Source: Mycteria americana
Lineage: Eukaryota > Chordata > Aves > Ciconiiformes > Ciconiidae
DNA: 64,000 nt
Assembly (NCBI RefSeq): GCF_035582795.1
Contig: NC_134367.1
Span: 56,079,562-56,143,561 of the forward strand
Reading direction: 5' to 3'
Position 1 is the first letter of the stretch. Each line of letters opens with the position of its first letter. Both the position numbers and the translations under genes were made by a program. Of the stretch, positions 11,199-23,600 are shown piece after piece. The notes beneath the pieces are model-generated. The model was not told the origin of the DNA. It ran no database searches and worked only from the letters and a program-made list of their open reading frames with translations.

Positions 11199-11692
11199 AA
11201 AGAAAAATAAAAAAGGAAAAAAGAAAAAGGTAAATAGAAAAAGAAAAACAAAAAGGAAGAGAAAAAAGGAAAAGAGAAAAAAAAGAGAAAAAAGAAAAAA
11301 GAAAAAGAAAGAAAGAGAAATAAAAAGAAAAAGAGAAAGAGAAAGAAAGAAAGAGAAAGAAAGAAAAAGAAAAAGAAAAAGAAAAAGAAAAAGAAAAAGA
11401 AAAAGAAAAAGAAAAAGAAAAAGAAAAAGAAAAAGAAAAAGAAAAAGAAAAAGAAAAAGAAAAAGAAAAAGAAAAAGGAAAAGAAAAAGGAAAAGAAAAA
11501 GAAAAAGAAAAAGGAAAAGAAAAAGAAAAAAAAAAGAAAAAGAAAAAGAAAAAGAAAAAGAAAAAGAAAAAGAAAAAGAAAAAGAAAAAGAAAAAGAAAA
11601 AGAAAAAGAAAAAAAAGAAAAAGAAAAAGAAAAAGAAAAAGAAAAAGAAAAAGAAAAAGAAAAAGAAAAAGAAAAAGAAAAAGAAAAAGAAA

Positions 11693-11723
<31 letters not shown>

Positions 11724-11760
11724 GAAAAAGAAAAAGAAAAAAAGAAAAAGAAAGAAAAAG
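11199..11760 (+). repeat. (GAAAAA)n low-complexity array
   Basis: About 560 bp made mainly of the six-base unit GAAAAA with interruptions (GAAA, GGAAAA, longer A runs). From 11322 to 11760 the + strand is purine only, 439 bases without a single pyrimidine. Such hexamer arrays are usually length-variable and prone to assembly error. Confidence 0.97.
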
Positions 11761-12111
11761 CTTTACTTCAGTCAGCCCCCAAGCTTTGGGACTACAGCCT
11801 TGGGAACTGTATTGTTAATTTAGTTCCCAGCACGGCAGGACTGTTCTCTAAGCCGACTGTAGTGACCAGCAGCTCAGGTTAGCAGGGTCCCCCTGTTCAT
11901 GTCCATCCCTAATCATTCAGGAGGAGTTACCTTTGCAGCGCACCTTCTACTGCCCTCTTAGCCAGGCATAATCTGTCAATAATGTGCACCAAACCTGTGA
12001 GCGCAAATTGCAACGGAGGGGCACCAGGGTGCCATGTCCCCCTCCTCCTGCCCTCTCTGCCTCCGGTCCTGCGGGAGAAGGGGAAGGTGCTGGAGGAGCC
12101 CATGCTGGGGT

Positions 12112-12150
12112 GCAGGGTGCAGGGGTGCAGGGGTGCAGGGGTGCGTGCCC
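12112..12150 (+). repeat. GGGGTGCA-type short tandem repeat
   Basis: Several consecutive near-copies of the unit GGGGTGCA lie in this stretch. It is a small minisatellite-like run within GC-rich intergenic sequence. Confidence 0.7.
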
Positions 12151-14639
12151 CTGGGCCCCACGGTCATGCACGGGCACCTCCTTTTGCCGTGCTCGGCTGC
12201 AGCCCACAAAAACACAGGCTGACCAAGGACTGGAGCATTTCTGTAGGGATGTGTCCGTTGCTCATTTACATTCATGGTAAAGGCAGGATAAATACCACAG
12301 AGGAGAGCTGTCCCATGAGGAGATGTAATACCATGCTGGACGTTACTGAGGGTGCCCCATCTTCCTCCTGCCCTTGCTGGCCCAGGCACGGCTGCAAAGC
12401 ACCCTCCTCGTTCATCACCCCCCCTCCCCGACTTCTTAGTTTCTCCTCTCTTCAGCTTCTAACCCCAGTCCTGACTCTGCATCACATCCCCTCTCTGTTC
12501 CCCTGCCTCACCCAGTCTCTTCCCTCCTGCTCTTACTACTCTGAGGAGCAAAGGAACGGTGCTAGGAGGGACACAGACTTTCCTGTCAATGCTGCTTGCA
12601 TAGAGTTGAAGCATCAGTATTTCTATGATAAACAGAATTGGACCAGATAAACAGAATAGACCCTCTCCGGAAGAGCCAGCACATTGGCCTCAATCCTGCA
12701 CCGTACCCCTGCGGTAGGAACCAAGCCCTAATCCCCGATCCAGTGGAACAACCCCTTTTTTCCACAAGCCAAGTCCTAAAGAGCTGCGACAGCCCCAGTT
12801 GCACGCAGACACAAATGATTATTCTCTCCTGACAGACCTGCACAGCTCCCTCCTTGTGTTTAACTGCAGTCCCAGTGAGCTGGATCAGGAAAGAGACACT
12901 TGATAGCTGCTGTTTCCGTGGTTGAAATATTTGTGAAGTTAGCGCATAATCTGAAAGCAGAAGCTAATAAATTATAGGGTGCTAATTGGGGCCGGAGTGG
13001 AGCCGTCAATCATATTATCCTAAACACACAGAGACCCTCATAACCTAAAAAGGCAAGAGAGCCTCCAGGAACAGCTCCCAGTTGTCACTAGCCATGACCT
13101 CCACTTCAGCGAGAGCACAGAGAGTCAAGGCGGAGAGTTTATTCTGTTAAGAAAATGCAAATCCTGTGTTTAAGAGGGCACTTGCATTTGGTTTTGTTTG
13201 CCCTCTTTGGGAGTGTATTCCCCAGGGCACTTTATTGTTTTGCTTCGCCACGTAACTTGCCACTCTTGCAATTTTACAAAAACGTGTAAATCAGATAAGA
13301 ATTTGCAATTTTTATATTTTCATAGTCCTTAGAGTAGCAGTCATAAGTTTTTAGTCCCAGTCCAACCTCTTTGCATATAGGCCTGTCTTCTAAAAGCCAT
13401 CTTATTGCTCACATTTCTTTTTTCGCTTCTTATGCCCCAGAAACATATATACGACTTTGAAGTTGCAGGAGTCTATGATCTGAGCCAAAACACAACTGCG
13501 CAAACATGGTAGCAGTAGGGCACTTGCAGCTCTAGTCACTTTGTCACCACCTTTTCTTATGTTGCTTCCGTCAAGATCTAGTCTTTTACTCATCGTATAT
13601 ATAAAATTGAATCAAAGAATGCTGAAGAGGTTTTTAGTAACACTTTTCCCCAGAAATTCATTTCATATGGAGACACATAGGCATTTCAGAAAGCATTCCC
13701 TGGAGAAAAGATCTGAAGAAATTTAGGAGCAACCCAAAACTGAGGAGTTGGAAAGCTTGATGTTGGTGGCAGTACGACTACTGCATGCAGGCCTGACAAC
13801 AGAGCTGTAGCTCAGTAAGGTCAAACCCTTCTGGTGACACCTCACCTGGCCCTTAGTGACCGCCTAAACTTCCTGCTGCAAGACCACATGATTAAGTGTA
13901 CAAAGACTTTTAAAGGTATTTCTAAATGTGTCATTTCCCCTCATTTTTTGATGCCTGTATAATTATTTAATGCTAACCTTGAATGCTGGCAAGAAGTAGG
14001 ACCAATAGCCCCTTCTCAGCTTGCTTCTGTGAAGAGAAATGACAGCGTCTAACCTAGTGATGCTGCCACTAAAGCCAAGAGCCATCTCTGAGTGGGGTAG
14101 GCAAGAGGATGAGCTTGACAACTGACTGTGGTTTATCATGGCCACTAATTTTATTTTAGTAGATTCAGGTAGAGGATAATTCTTTGTGCTTTAAGCAACA
14201 GACTCAAAAATTATGGAGTGATACCTCTGTTAAGATAATAAGGACTATGTCAGCAGACAAATCAAGGAAAGCACAAAGCTGGCAAGGTCCTACTTGAAGA
14301 ACACAAGGCTGCACTGTGTGAGTAGGTTTCCATCCTTGGGGATATGGTGATGTCAGACTGAAGAAATTTGAAGATGTGAGAGAAGATATTCTCATAAAAG
14401 GTTAATTCTGTGACTCCCAGAGTACTGCCTCTCCTGTCTCTCTGTAAGAGAAAGCTAAATGTATTTGTGACTGGAAATTACGGAGAACTTACACATGGTC
14501 AGCCCTCCTGGAAAGGTGTGAAAATTGGATACGTGCAGAGAAATACACCAGGAGATTAATTAGAGTCGTGAGATTTTGGTACTACAAAACGATGTTGAAA
14601 CTCCACTGAGTTTCCCATAGGACGGATGAAGAGGCAACT

Positions 14640-14683
14640 GGAGTTGCTTACTGTACTGCATGGAGTTGCTTACTGTACTGCAT
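14640..14683 (+). repeat. perfect 22-bp tandem duplication
   Basis: The 22-bp unit that starts GGAGTTGCTTACTG and ends TGCAT occurs twice without spacing or mismatch (14640-14661 and 14662-14683). Perfect identity suggests a recent duplication. Confidence 0.95.
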
Positions 14684-15431
14684 AGGACAGCAAAAGCATT
14701 TCAGTGGCCTCATCCCTAACGAGCACTAAGTGACTTGTACTGTCAGGGAAGATAGGAGAGAAAAAAAAGCAGGAAAAAGAAGATCCAGCTGTGTCAACAG
14801 CATTGCAAAAGGGGATTGGTATCCAAACAGAGAGTGGCTATTTTACAGCTCCGTTCTTACCATAAAAGATAGAAGGCAGTGATGAACGTCCTCCAAATGG
14901 AAGACGTCATCTGAAGAAGAAGTTAATACATTATAAAAAAGGTTATTTTATACAGCAGTATCAGTCACGTCACTGGCAATAATGACAATATTTTGGCATC
15001 ATCACTTGGCTTTGATGCACTGGGTTTCTGGTTATTTATTAGAGTTAAAACATAATGTCAGTTAGTGGTGCCAAGTGTCATTATAAATAGAGCCATGATC
15101 GTTTGAAAAATCCATCTGGTATGCAAGCTCCTGCAACTCACTCCAGTATGTAAGAAAAACTTTCAAGAATCAGTTAAAAGAAATGAAGGTGAATTAGAAC
15201 TTTTTAATCATTAACAGACCTGCCAGGGCTATTTTACAGAGATTCTTTCCTATAACGACTATTTTCAGGTCTGTTATAGCTGAATTAAGATCAGCTTTGT
15301 GTAGAAAGAGGTAAATTTTAATCTAGAAGAAAGCTTGCCTTCACGGTTATTATTAAAATGCATAGTCCTAAACCTGAATCACAGAGGATCAGTTTCACCC
15401 GGTTATGCTCAGTAAAGCCACACTTGAGGAC

Positions 15432-15455
15432 TCATCATAGGCAGCATCATAGGCA
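15432..15455 (+). repeat. 12-bp tandem duplication
   Basis: CATCATAGGCAG is present twice in tandem with no mismatch. Confidence 0.85.
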
Positions 15456-16934
15456 GCATGCTGCAGATCTCAAAGAAAAAGAAAAAAAAAAGAAAAAAAC
15501 TGGAGACAATTCAAATAGATGGTAAAACTTTCCCTGCTGAAAATGGCTGTGGGAAGCAAGGGTGCAGTGGCCCTGCTGTAAGGACCTTTGTGCCCTTCCA
15601 TACAAGCGGTGAGGGAAGCAAATGTTGAGGGACCTTGTGATCTGGAGGGTGTTACTAGTCTCTGTTATCTAGGGTACCAGGAAAGCTGAGGAACAACAAC
15701 TTTAGTCTCAGCCCTGGGCCCTGGCTCGAGCTTCTCAGATAAGCAAGGCTGCGGTGAACTCAGCTCTTGCCTTTCTTGTCCCTGCCACTTACTAGTTTTT
15801 GCAGGTAATGAAGTCTAATAGAAAACACTTGTGTTAGCAGTGTAGCTGCACAACCTTTTGCCTTTCTGCTGGTCATTTTTAAGTTCCCCAAATCTTGGGA
15901 TGATGCCACTGAAGGACTGACAATAAAGTCTCCCAGAGAAGATGAGACCTGAATGTTAAATATAAAAAAGGCAAAGAAATATTCTTGTCACGCCAGGTTT
16001 TTCAGTCCTACGTGATACAAGCAAACACATCTTTTGCCTTTCATATCCCCAAAAATCCTCTTTTCAAGCTGTATAAGTTTTCCCTTCAGAGCTCTTGACA
16101 CCCTGTTCCCATAGCTCATGTCAAACTGCTGAGCACTCCCGCTGTGGCACATGAGGATAAGCAAGTGATCCCACTGAAGCCTGGCATATGTCTCAGCAGC
16201 AGCTACACGCAAACTTTCCATAACTTTATCTTTGACCCAGTAAGGGCTCAATATTTTTGTCATAAAACATCAGGTTTTCCCTTTGTAGGATCGTGATTGT
16301 GGTCCCAAATGGAAAGCATGAGGTACACGGGTTTTGGATAGATCTGGTCATCAGTATGTGCCAGCTCAAAATCCCTTGCAAACAACCCTGAAAAACAGAA
16401 ACGCACTGACGGGCGGGTGTTACCACCTGCTGTAGACCAAGGGGACTGAAGATAGCAGACCTAGAATTGATGCCACTGAAAATGCTGCCTTAGTAAATAA
16501 GTAACATCTGCCCTGGCACTTCACATTTACAAAATAATTTACAAACTTTAATTAATCACCACAGCATTTGTGTTATGTTGTAGTAAATACTATTCATAGG
16601 TAGCAGTAAATATTTTTCATCCATTCATATGGATGTCAAGTCTGCAGCTGAGAGATTAAATAAGCCAACTAAAGCCACACAGTATGTCCATGTCTGTCCA
16701 AGCACGGCTCAGAATTCAGTCATTGCCATTTGAGAGCCCAGCACTAGTGGGTTGTGTGTGGTATCACATCCTGAAGCATGCTCATCATCGTTGCGCCGTG
16801 ATCTCGTCAAGTGTCTGTGCTGGCACCAAGGAACAAGGAAGAGCCTGAGACAGTAACCCAGAGACTCACCTAGGGTATCCCCTGATCAGCGCCTGGGGGC
16901 ACACACACGTCTCCTCTTCCTGGGCAGGTTAGAG

Positions 16935-17275
16935 ACTGTACTGGGGTGGAGTTTATTTTCTTCATAGCAGCTCGTCCTGATCAATGTCTTAGATTTGCCA
17001 CCAAAACGATACTGATAACACCCTAATGTTTTGGTTATTGCTGAAAAGTGCTTGCACAGCATCAAAGCCTTCTCTGCTTCTTACTCTGCTCCCCCAGTGA
17101 ATAGACTGGGGGTGCACAAGAGGTTTGGAGGGGACACAACCAGGCAGATGACTCGAACTAACCAAAGAGATATTCCACGCCATATAATGTCATGCTCAGC
17201 AATAAAATGGAGAGGAGAAGGCTTAGGGAGATTAGCCATCTTTTGCTCAGGAACTGGCTGGGCATAGGTCTACCT
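16935..17275 (+). mobile_element. diverged endogenous retrovirus LTR fragment
   Basis: This stretch follows the same order of landmarks as the complete solo LTR at 45409-45966: GGAGTTTATTTTCTTC near the start, then TGATAACACCCTAATGTTTT, GGTGCACAAGAGG, ACCAAAGAGATATTCCA, GTCATGCTCAGCA and GGAACTGGCTGGGCAT. It is far more diverged than that copy and lacks both termini, so it is an older, truncated insertion. It encodes no protein. Confidence 0.75.
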
Positions 17276-20200
17276 GTCTCAGGCCAAATCTTGAGAAGCT
17301 AAGGACTTGGAGGCAGTTTCTCCACTGCTGTACATCAGCGTAGCTTAACATATTTAACCTGATTTACAGCAGGTGAAGATTGAGTCCATCTGCTTTATAC
17401 TAGCCTGAGAATGATGCTTTTGTTAAGAAGCTTTTGGAATTGCTGAGAGGAACCCCTATGCATTTATGATTCAGACTTCAGACATCACTTTCTGGTTCCT
17501 CCAACACCTGCAGAGGGAATCTTCCCAGGACAGGTTTCTCCTCTTATTTAGGTGACTTCTTCTGGCTTACAAGAGAATCCAGAAAGAATTCCTCTTACTA
17601 CATAGATATCACACCCTAGACTCAGTCTCACTGTACACCTTAAATGAAGAAGGTAAAAATGCACGTTATTGCCTCTACGCTTGAGGATGAGTCTCTCAGC
17701 AGTAGGTCACACAAGTGTGGTCACAACTACTTCACTTGTACCCTTATCTCACATTTAACCTTTCTGATATGTGAGGATTCTTTTCTCCCCTAAACATATA
17801 TTTCCTTTAAATGACATTATCACCCTTAAACCCATTTACACTTATTTAAAAACCTATAGCCTTGAAAGTCAAGACGCTTGAACTCAAGGCTTTCTTGACT
17901 CTTTCCCTTGATCTGCCACAGGAGGAGGTACCAACTATCAGAGACAAACACAGGCCAGGTAGTGCCCATTTCCCTGCCCAAGAGAGAATGTGCTAAAAAG
18001 GTCTCATTCTCGTCACCTCTTATAGGTGTGTCTCCCCTACTGTCTCCAAAAGTAGCTATGAAAACTGTCATCAGGGGCTGGCTGCTTGAAGGCGAGAGGT
18101 GTCCTCCTGATGGTGAATAAGAGTTGATGAGTAAAACATGAATTGTCATGAAGAGTTTGCATGAAAAGAGGAAGCATCACTTCAATGAGATAGAGAAGGT
18201 GAAATGATGAAGGTGTGTAAAGAGAAGGGTGATACAGAAACATGAGGGATTAAGAAACTCTTTGCAAGTAGTGTCATGGGTGAATGCAAGTGAGGTAATT
18301 TTGCATACATCAATTTCAGCTTTACCATAACTCTGGAATAGTTGCATTTGCATGCTTACTTTTCTAAGGCAGGGAAATGAGAGAGGGAGAATGGAGTGAT
18401 GGGTAGGGCCATGCTCAGAGCTGATGTATCACTGAGCGTGCCTCAGATCACTGCACTTATGGGGATGGTTAGGTATTGTGTCTTCCACTGAATTCAGCAA
18501 GTTATAGATCAGGATCCTTAGATTTGGGTTGAGGTCCAGTCTAATATGTTTTTCATACTATTAGGTGCAAAAGGCATATATCATTTGTCAATATCCTGAG
18601 CTTTCAATTATTGGCAATGCATTAAACTTGACACTTTCTTCCTCATCATGCTGTTAAAACTAGCATCCTCCATTAAAACTAGTCTTGTCTTGCAACACTT
18701 ACAAAATGTGGACAAACCAAGACTTACCTTCCCCTCTGTTCTTTCTGTGCCGCTTTGGGTATTTGTGACTACTTCAAGACCTCAGGGGCATTACTTCTGA
18801 CTGCTGTCTGTCACTGACGCTCACCTTGCCCACTAACCCAGTTTACCCATGTTGGATAGGCTCTCGCATGATTCTGTTCCAACTCAGACCTACACGAAAC
18901 TGAATTGACTTGGGTTATCACATCACAGACGCAGTCATGAGGCCTGTGAAAGGTGTTGCCTAGACAAAATTTTGGCAGGATTGAAGGCTTCTCCTGCTAA
19001 AGAAAAAGATATCATATGAAGTCCTGTTGATTTTCAAAACCTTTGTTTGTGGCTTGCTGATTGAGCAGTCCTCTTGAGTTAAGTGGAATTACGCATGCAT
19101 GTGAAGTCATCCAGGTGTGGTAACTACACAACTGGGATCTTCCTGGTTTCTGGCTAGCACATGCTACTGGTTAGTAAATGTTACTCATGTTTAAGTTATT
19201 GAAATGGAAGGAATGGCTGTACAATCAATCAAGCAGCACTTGAAGAGGAAGGAAACTTTATACAGTATTTATTTATTTATCCGTCACTCATGGTCTGGTG
19301 AGCATAGCGAAGTGCTGCAATTGTTGTTATTAGCAAATCTGGCTTTTACACTAATTTGTAGATGAAGAAAAAAATATTTATATAGTTATAGACTGCTTCA
19401 ATGGGCTTTGTCAGGGGCTTTGAAGAATCCTAATTCAAAAGCTCTCAATTTCTATTTCTTTTGAGTAAAACGGTCAAAAAACCAACTTCCTTGTTCATCT
19501 GTGTTGGATCTCCAATTAAGAAACTTTTGAAGCTTGATTATATGTATATATTTAAAATGTATACATGCAAAAAATGTATACATTCTGACATCAGATAGTG
19601 CCTTTACTATTCTTCAGTGTCCCCCATTATCAAATATTTGCATAAAATCAGAGCATGTTTCTAGCTTCCTGACAGATGTCAGTGAATAGCTCTGCACAGT
19701 TTGCAAACTACTGTTCATGATGAAATGTTCCAGAAAGCTTATTGCAGTATTTTATTCAGTAATGATTTATATATCATTTTATTATATACTTTGACTTGAT
19801 CTCCAAACACATCAAGGAAAAATATCTCCCTTCACTCAGTCTGATAAAAAATAAGCGAGGATGATGAACATTAAAAAGGGAAAGGAAATGTAAGAAAACA
19901 GGACTGTTTAGATTCACAGATCAATTGCTGTGCAACTTCACATTCAAGATGATTGCAAGCATTTGTTTAAATTAAATAGTGAAATAGACCATCCCCAGCA
20001 GTGGACAACACAGTCACCCTTCTTCAATTGCTTTCTCATTTGGAGTTCATAAAAATACAACAAGAATTCATGTTAGTTTTTCAATTTGTAGAATCTTGTT
20101 TGTGCACAGTGAAGCTAGATTTCAACTGTTTTTTCTTTTCATGAGCGAGTTGGTCCCTTCTTTGAAACAGCATACCAGTAGTCCCTTTTTGGAAGGACTG

Positions 20201-20543
20201 CCTGTGTCTGAGGCATATGTGATTGAGTAAATTTAATCAACACCACAATAAAATCACTTGCTGTCTGATTACATGTTTTACTCCCTGAAACTATCTCCTG
20301 TGAAACACCCAAACCATAACATGTAGAAAATCAAAAGATATGTAATTGTTGTCTTATTCTGCTACACATCATTCAGTACCTTATGATATTTTCTGGAAGT
20401 TTTAGTGTTTTAGAGAGTTGCTGGGTTTTTTAAGACATCTCTGTAAGTATGATGATGTGCAGAATATTTTCCTTGGCTTATATCTTCTTTGGTAGAGCTT
20501 TTTCTCTTCTTTCCCTCTTTCTTTCAAACAGAGGGAACCAGAC
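17276..20543. other. intergenic sequence and probable ROS1 3' UTR
   Basis: No gene is recognised. The part nearest 20544 should be the 3' UTR of ROS1. Possible - strand poly(A) hexamers are ATTAAA at 20232-20237 and AATAAA at 19751-19756 and 19778-19783. A short direct repeat of the palindrome ATGTATACAT is found near 19557-19582. A region near 17282-17390 resembles a decayed version of the hairpin repeat listed at 23817-23901. Confidence 0.45.
19751..19756 (-). terminator. candidate ROS1 poly(A) signal AATAAA
   Basis: Reading the - strand downstream of the ROS1 stop, this is the first canonical AATAAA that I find, about 790 bp from the stop; an ATTAAA variant at 20232-20237 comes earlier. 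Which of them is used cannot be told from the sequence. Confidence 0.3.
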
Positions 20544-20689
20544 TTAACTAAGTTCAGCAGAATTGATGTTTCCTTGATCTTGGTTGCCTTCTTTGACTAA
20601 TACCAAATAATTTAAACCCTCATGATTCCTTGTTTCCATTAGCATTGCTGAAAGAATACTGTCCGAATCTGCACATGGAACATCACTAT
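20544..20689 (-). CDS. ROS1: ROS1 exon 43 (last; C-terminal tail)
   Basis: The acceptor AAATGCAG is preceded by a long T-rich tract; the exon starts in phase 1 and ends with TAA. It encodes [20 protein letters not shown], then [11 protein letters not shown] and a short end in NSAELS. METxNxEGLNYxVL matches the human tail around Tyr2274, a site reported to recruit SH2-domain proteins. The second EGLNY motif near the end of the human protein is absent. The exon lies 10.1 kb from exon 42. Confidence 0.9.
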
Positions 20690-23600
20690 CTGCATTTAAA
20701 AAAAAAAAACAAAACAAAAAAAACAAAAGACAAAAGCCCAGTGATATACATGTAGTATTAGAAAGCAAACAAAATCAGACAGCTGTTGGAGAAAGTTGGT
20801 CTACTGACCGCATGAAGAGTGACTGATGATTCAAATTTTTTTTCTGCTATTGCCTGTGTGGATTACAGGTTTAAGCAAATCCTTTTGGGAAGGTTGGTCA
20901 TCACCATTCATACCTCCACAGGCAGCAATACAGTTATGAATACATGACTTGCTTCTTTTGGTAGTGAAGGTAGCCCACATAAAGCCAAAGTGATTTTAAT
21001 CTGTACCTTTGTGTAACCCTGCTAATAATACTGCTAAAGAGTCCTATAACATAGGCAGTTTTCTACCTACTAAATCGTTATATACTGTCTCTCTAGGGAC
21101 TTGTAATATTCTGTCTTTCTAGAGTCTTGAACTTGGCAATCCCATGTGTTTTTCCCATTTCTAAAAACTTCATCTTTTTTTCTTAATTTGATGCTGTTCA
21201 CATATACAGAGTTGCCTGAAATCTATTGCAGGTGATATATCTTTTTAAAAATGTAAAAAAATATTAACTAAAGGCTCAAGTTATAATTGTTGCTATTTTT
21301 TGCATTTATTTTTGTAACATGTGCCTTCTTTTATTACACTCCCTCCTTATTTTACTTCACAACTGGAAAATTAAGCACGTGACATTCAGGGTTATCTGTT
21401 CAAAAGAATCGCAAGCATTGTGCTGTTGCATGAGCCAACATACAATTTATTATGTCACTATAATCACACCCCCCCACAAGCTATAAGTCAGAAGTCTGTT
21501 CCGCATGCTGGAGTCCATTAGGAAAGATTATCAGGAAAAGTCTGAAGGAGAATTTTTCATTTTAGAAACCTGTTAGCAAGATGGGGATTGGGACATAGAG
21601 CAAACTGTGGTCACATACCACAGTGACTGACAGCTACGAAAAATCATTTGATACTTTGTCAGTTCAGGACTATTATGGCAATATTTAGTAATTCAATCCC
21701 AACTAAGCCTTTACGAACCAGTACAGCTCTTCTTTGTATTTGGTTTTTGTTTAATAAAGCTTTTAACGGGAACCCTCAGGGGCAAGTTGCTTTGGAAAAG
21801 GCACGCTGGCAAATGCTGAGGGCATGTTTGCAGCAAACTCTTAAGAGAGAAACCTTAAAATAAGGACGCAAGTAAAACTGGGTATTTACAGACCAGACAT
21901 ATGCCGGCTGACCTGCCTAAGTATAGAACACTAGAGGAGCATTCAGATTTGTTTCCTGTATAAGTATCTGGAACTGATGAGGTGATGTTTACACAAATGT
22001 GAGTATGAGGTCACTGAGATATTTTTACCAGATATATAGATACATTACTAATTCTTTCCCCAACAGGTCTGAAGAACTACAGAATATATAAAATATTATA
22101 ATCCTTTTTCAGCCTATGCCCCACTGCATTTCTCATTATAGAGAAAAAGAGCTAAAAAAATCAAACACCTTGCCTTGGTTTTACTTTTTGAGCTTTGGGG
22201 ACAAAATAAGCAAGAAAGACTATTTTTGCAGAATATCCTTACCCTATCCAAAGACAGAGGAAGAATAAAATGTTGTTGTCCTTTCTCCTATGACTTGACA
22301 CATATAAACTACATTGCCACTTTCACAATGAGATTTTTGACTACAAGTGCCCTTTCCTTCACTGTTGTGTCATCTCTTAGCGTAGTGTTCGGCACCTATG
22401 AAAGCTTAGCACCATTCTGCTGTGCAAGCCAAAAAATTTATGCAAAGATGTCAAGTTACGTAGTACAATGCTTGCTTCTCATGTAAGTCAGCAAAGCAAG
22501 CAAAGAATTTTTGCTCACTTAGTATATGATGGATGGAGACAGAAGATACTTAAAATAAGCAACTGAGGAAAAAAATCATTATATGTTGTGAAATTCCCCC
22601 AGAAATGAGAGAACTAGAAGCACCACCAACACCCTGGGAAGCCATAAGCCAATGCAGAGAATTCTGAATAATCTTTGGAAGCCCCTTCCAAATAACATTA
22701 AGAATTTCAAGGAAGATAGAGAGAAGCTGGAGTGGGGAGGCAGGTCAATATATTCATGAGATATCATTCTTTTCTTTTCAGTTTTAACATTGCTAAAATT
22801 AGTTGATTGATGTATAGTCATGCTGGGTTATACGTGAGTAAATGCAGGATAAACCATGTGATGTGATCCCCTCAGATTTCACAAGCAAAGCCTGGCTGAG
22901 CCAACAAAATGCCCCAAGAGGAGGCGTCCAAGGAACACCTTCATGGAATCTGAAGTCGTGCTGGGGAGTCAACTCCAAACGCTTAAATCCTGAGGGGTTG
23001 TCTACACAGTGGACTGCTGCATAGTGTAGAGTTACCCACATTCACTTCAAACAACTTACCTCAGGGCATGAGGCAGGCTAGCTCTGGCAGTCCAGAGCTT
23101 TGTACAGGCTGAGAAGTACTCTGCTGAGAAGCAGGTTTCCACTGAGCTCTGTGCTGTCTCAGGTAGACTACTTCCAATAACTAAAATGGCATGTTCAAAG
23201 CTCAGCACTGTACTTGCATAGATACCTGTCTCAGGTCCTAAATGCATGTAGCTTTGACCTTGCTGGGCACTTTTCCTAGTAGTGGTGTGCTTAAAGCACA
23301 ACGTCTGAGCCAAACTGCAGGTAACTTAATTACAATGCATCTCTCCAGGGGCAGGCAGAAGCTTACTCTACAGAGCCCCGCATTAATTGACACAAGAAAC
23401 TGTGATCGCCTGACTCATACTAATGAGGGATGGAGTTTGCTTGCTTAGCCTCCTCTGAGGAGGCCAGTCCTAACCTGATAAAATCTGTGCTTCCCCCTTC
23501 CAATCTCAGCATCTCAGTCGGCTGCTTCCTGCCGCAGGGCAGCCGCAGTGCCGAGCTGGGTCACGTACCCTGTCTCACGATCGCAGAGTGTCTTTCCTTG

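Larger units (their letters stand above)
11761..16934. other. intergenic sequence between VGLL2 and ROS1, central part
   Basis: No gene is recognised. It contains a GGTGCA-type short repeat near 12112-12150, a candidate conserved element near 12930-13060 and a 22-bp tandem duplication at 14640-14683. The longest open frame (+ strand, 11982-12650, 222 codons counting a non-ATG start) crosses the GGTGCA repeat and shows no domain, so I treat it as chance. Confidence 0.5.

Noticed and set aside
10607-11251. - strand frame of 214 codons
   Set aside because: It begins inside the GAAAAA array and has no recognisable domain; the Phe/Leu-rich start is translated low-complexity sequence.
11982-12650. 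+ strand frame of 222 codons in the intergenic region
   Set aside because: It crosses a short tandem repeat, starts without ATG, has no domain and no sign of coding constraint.
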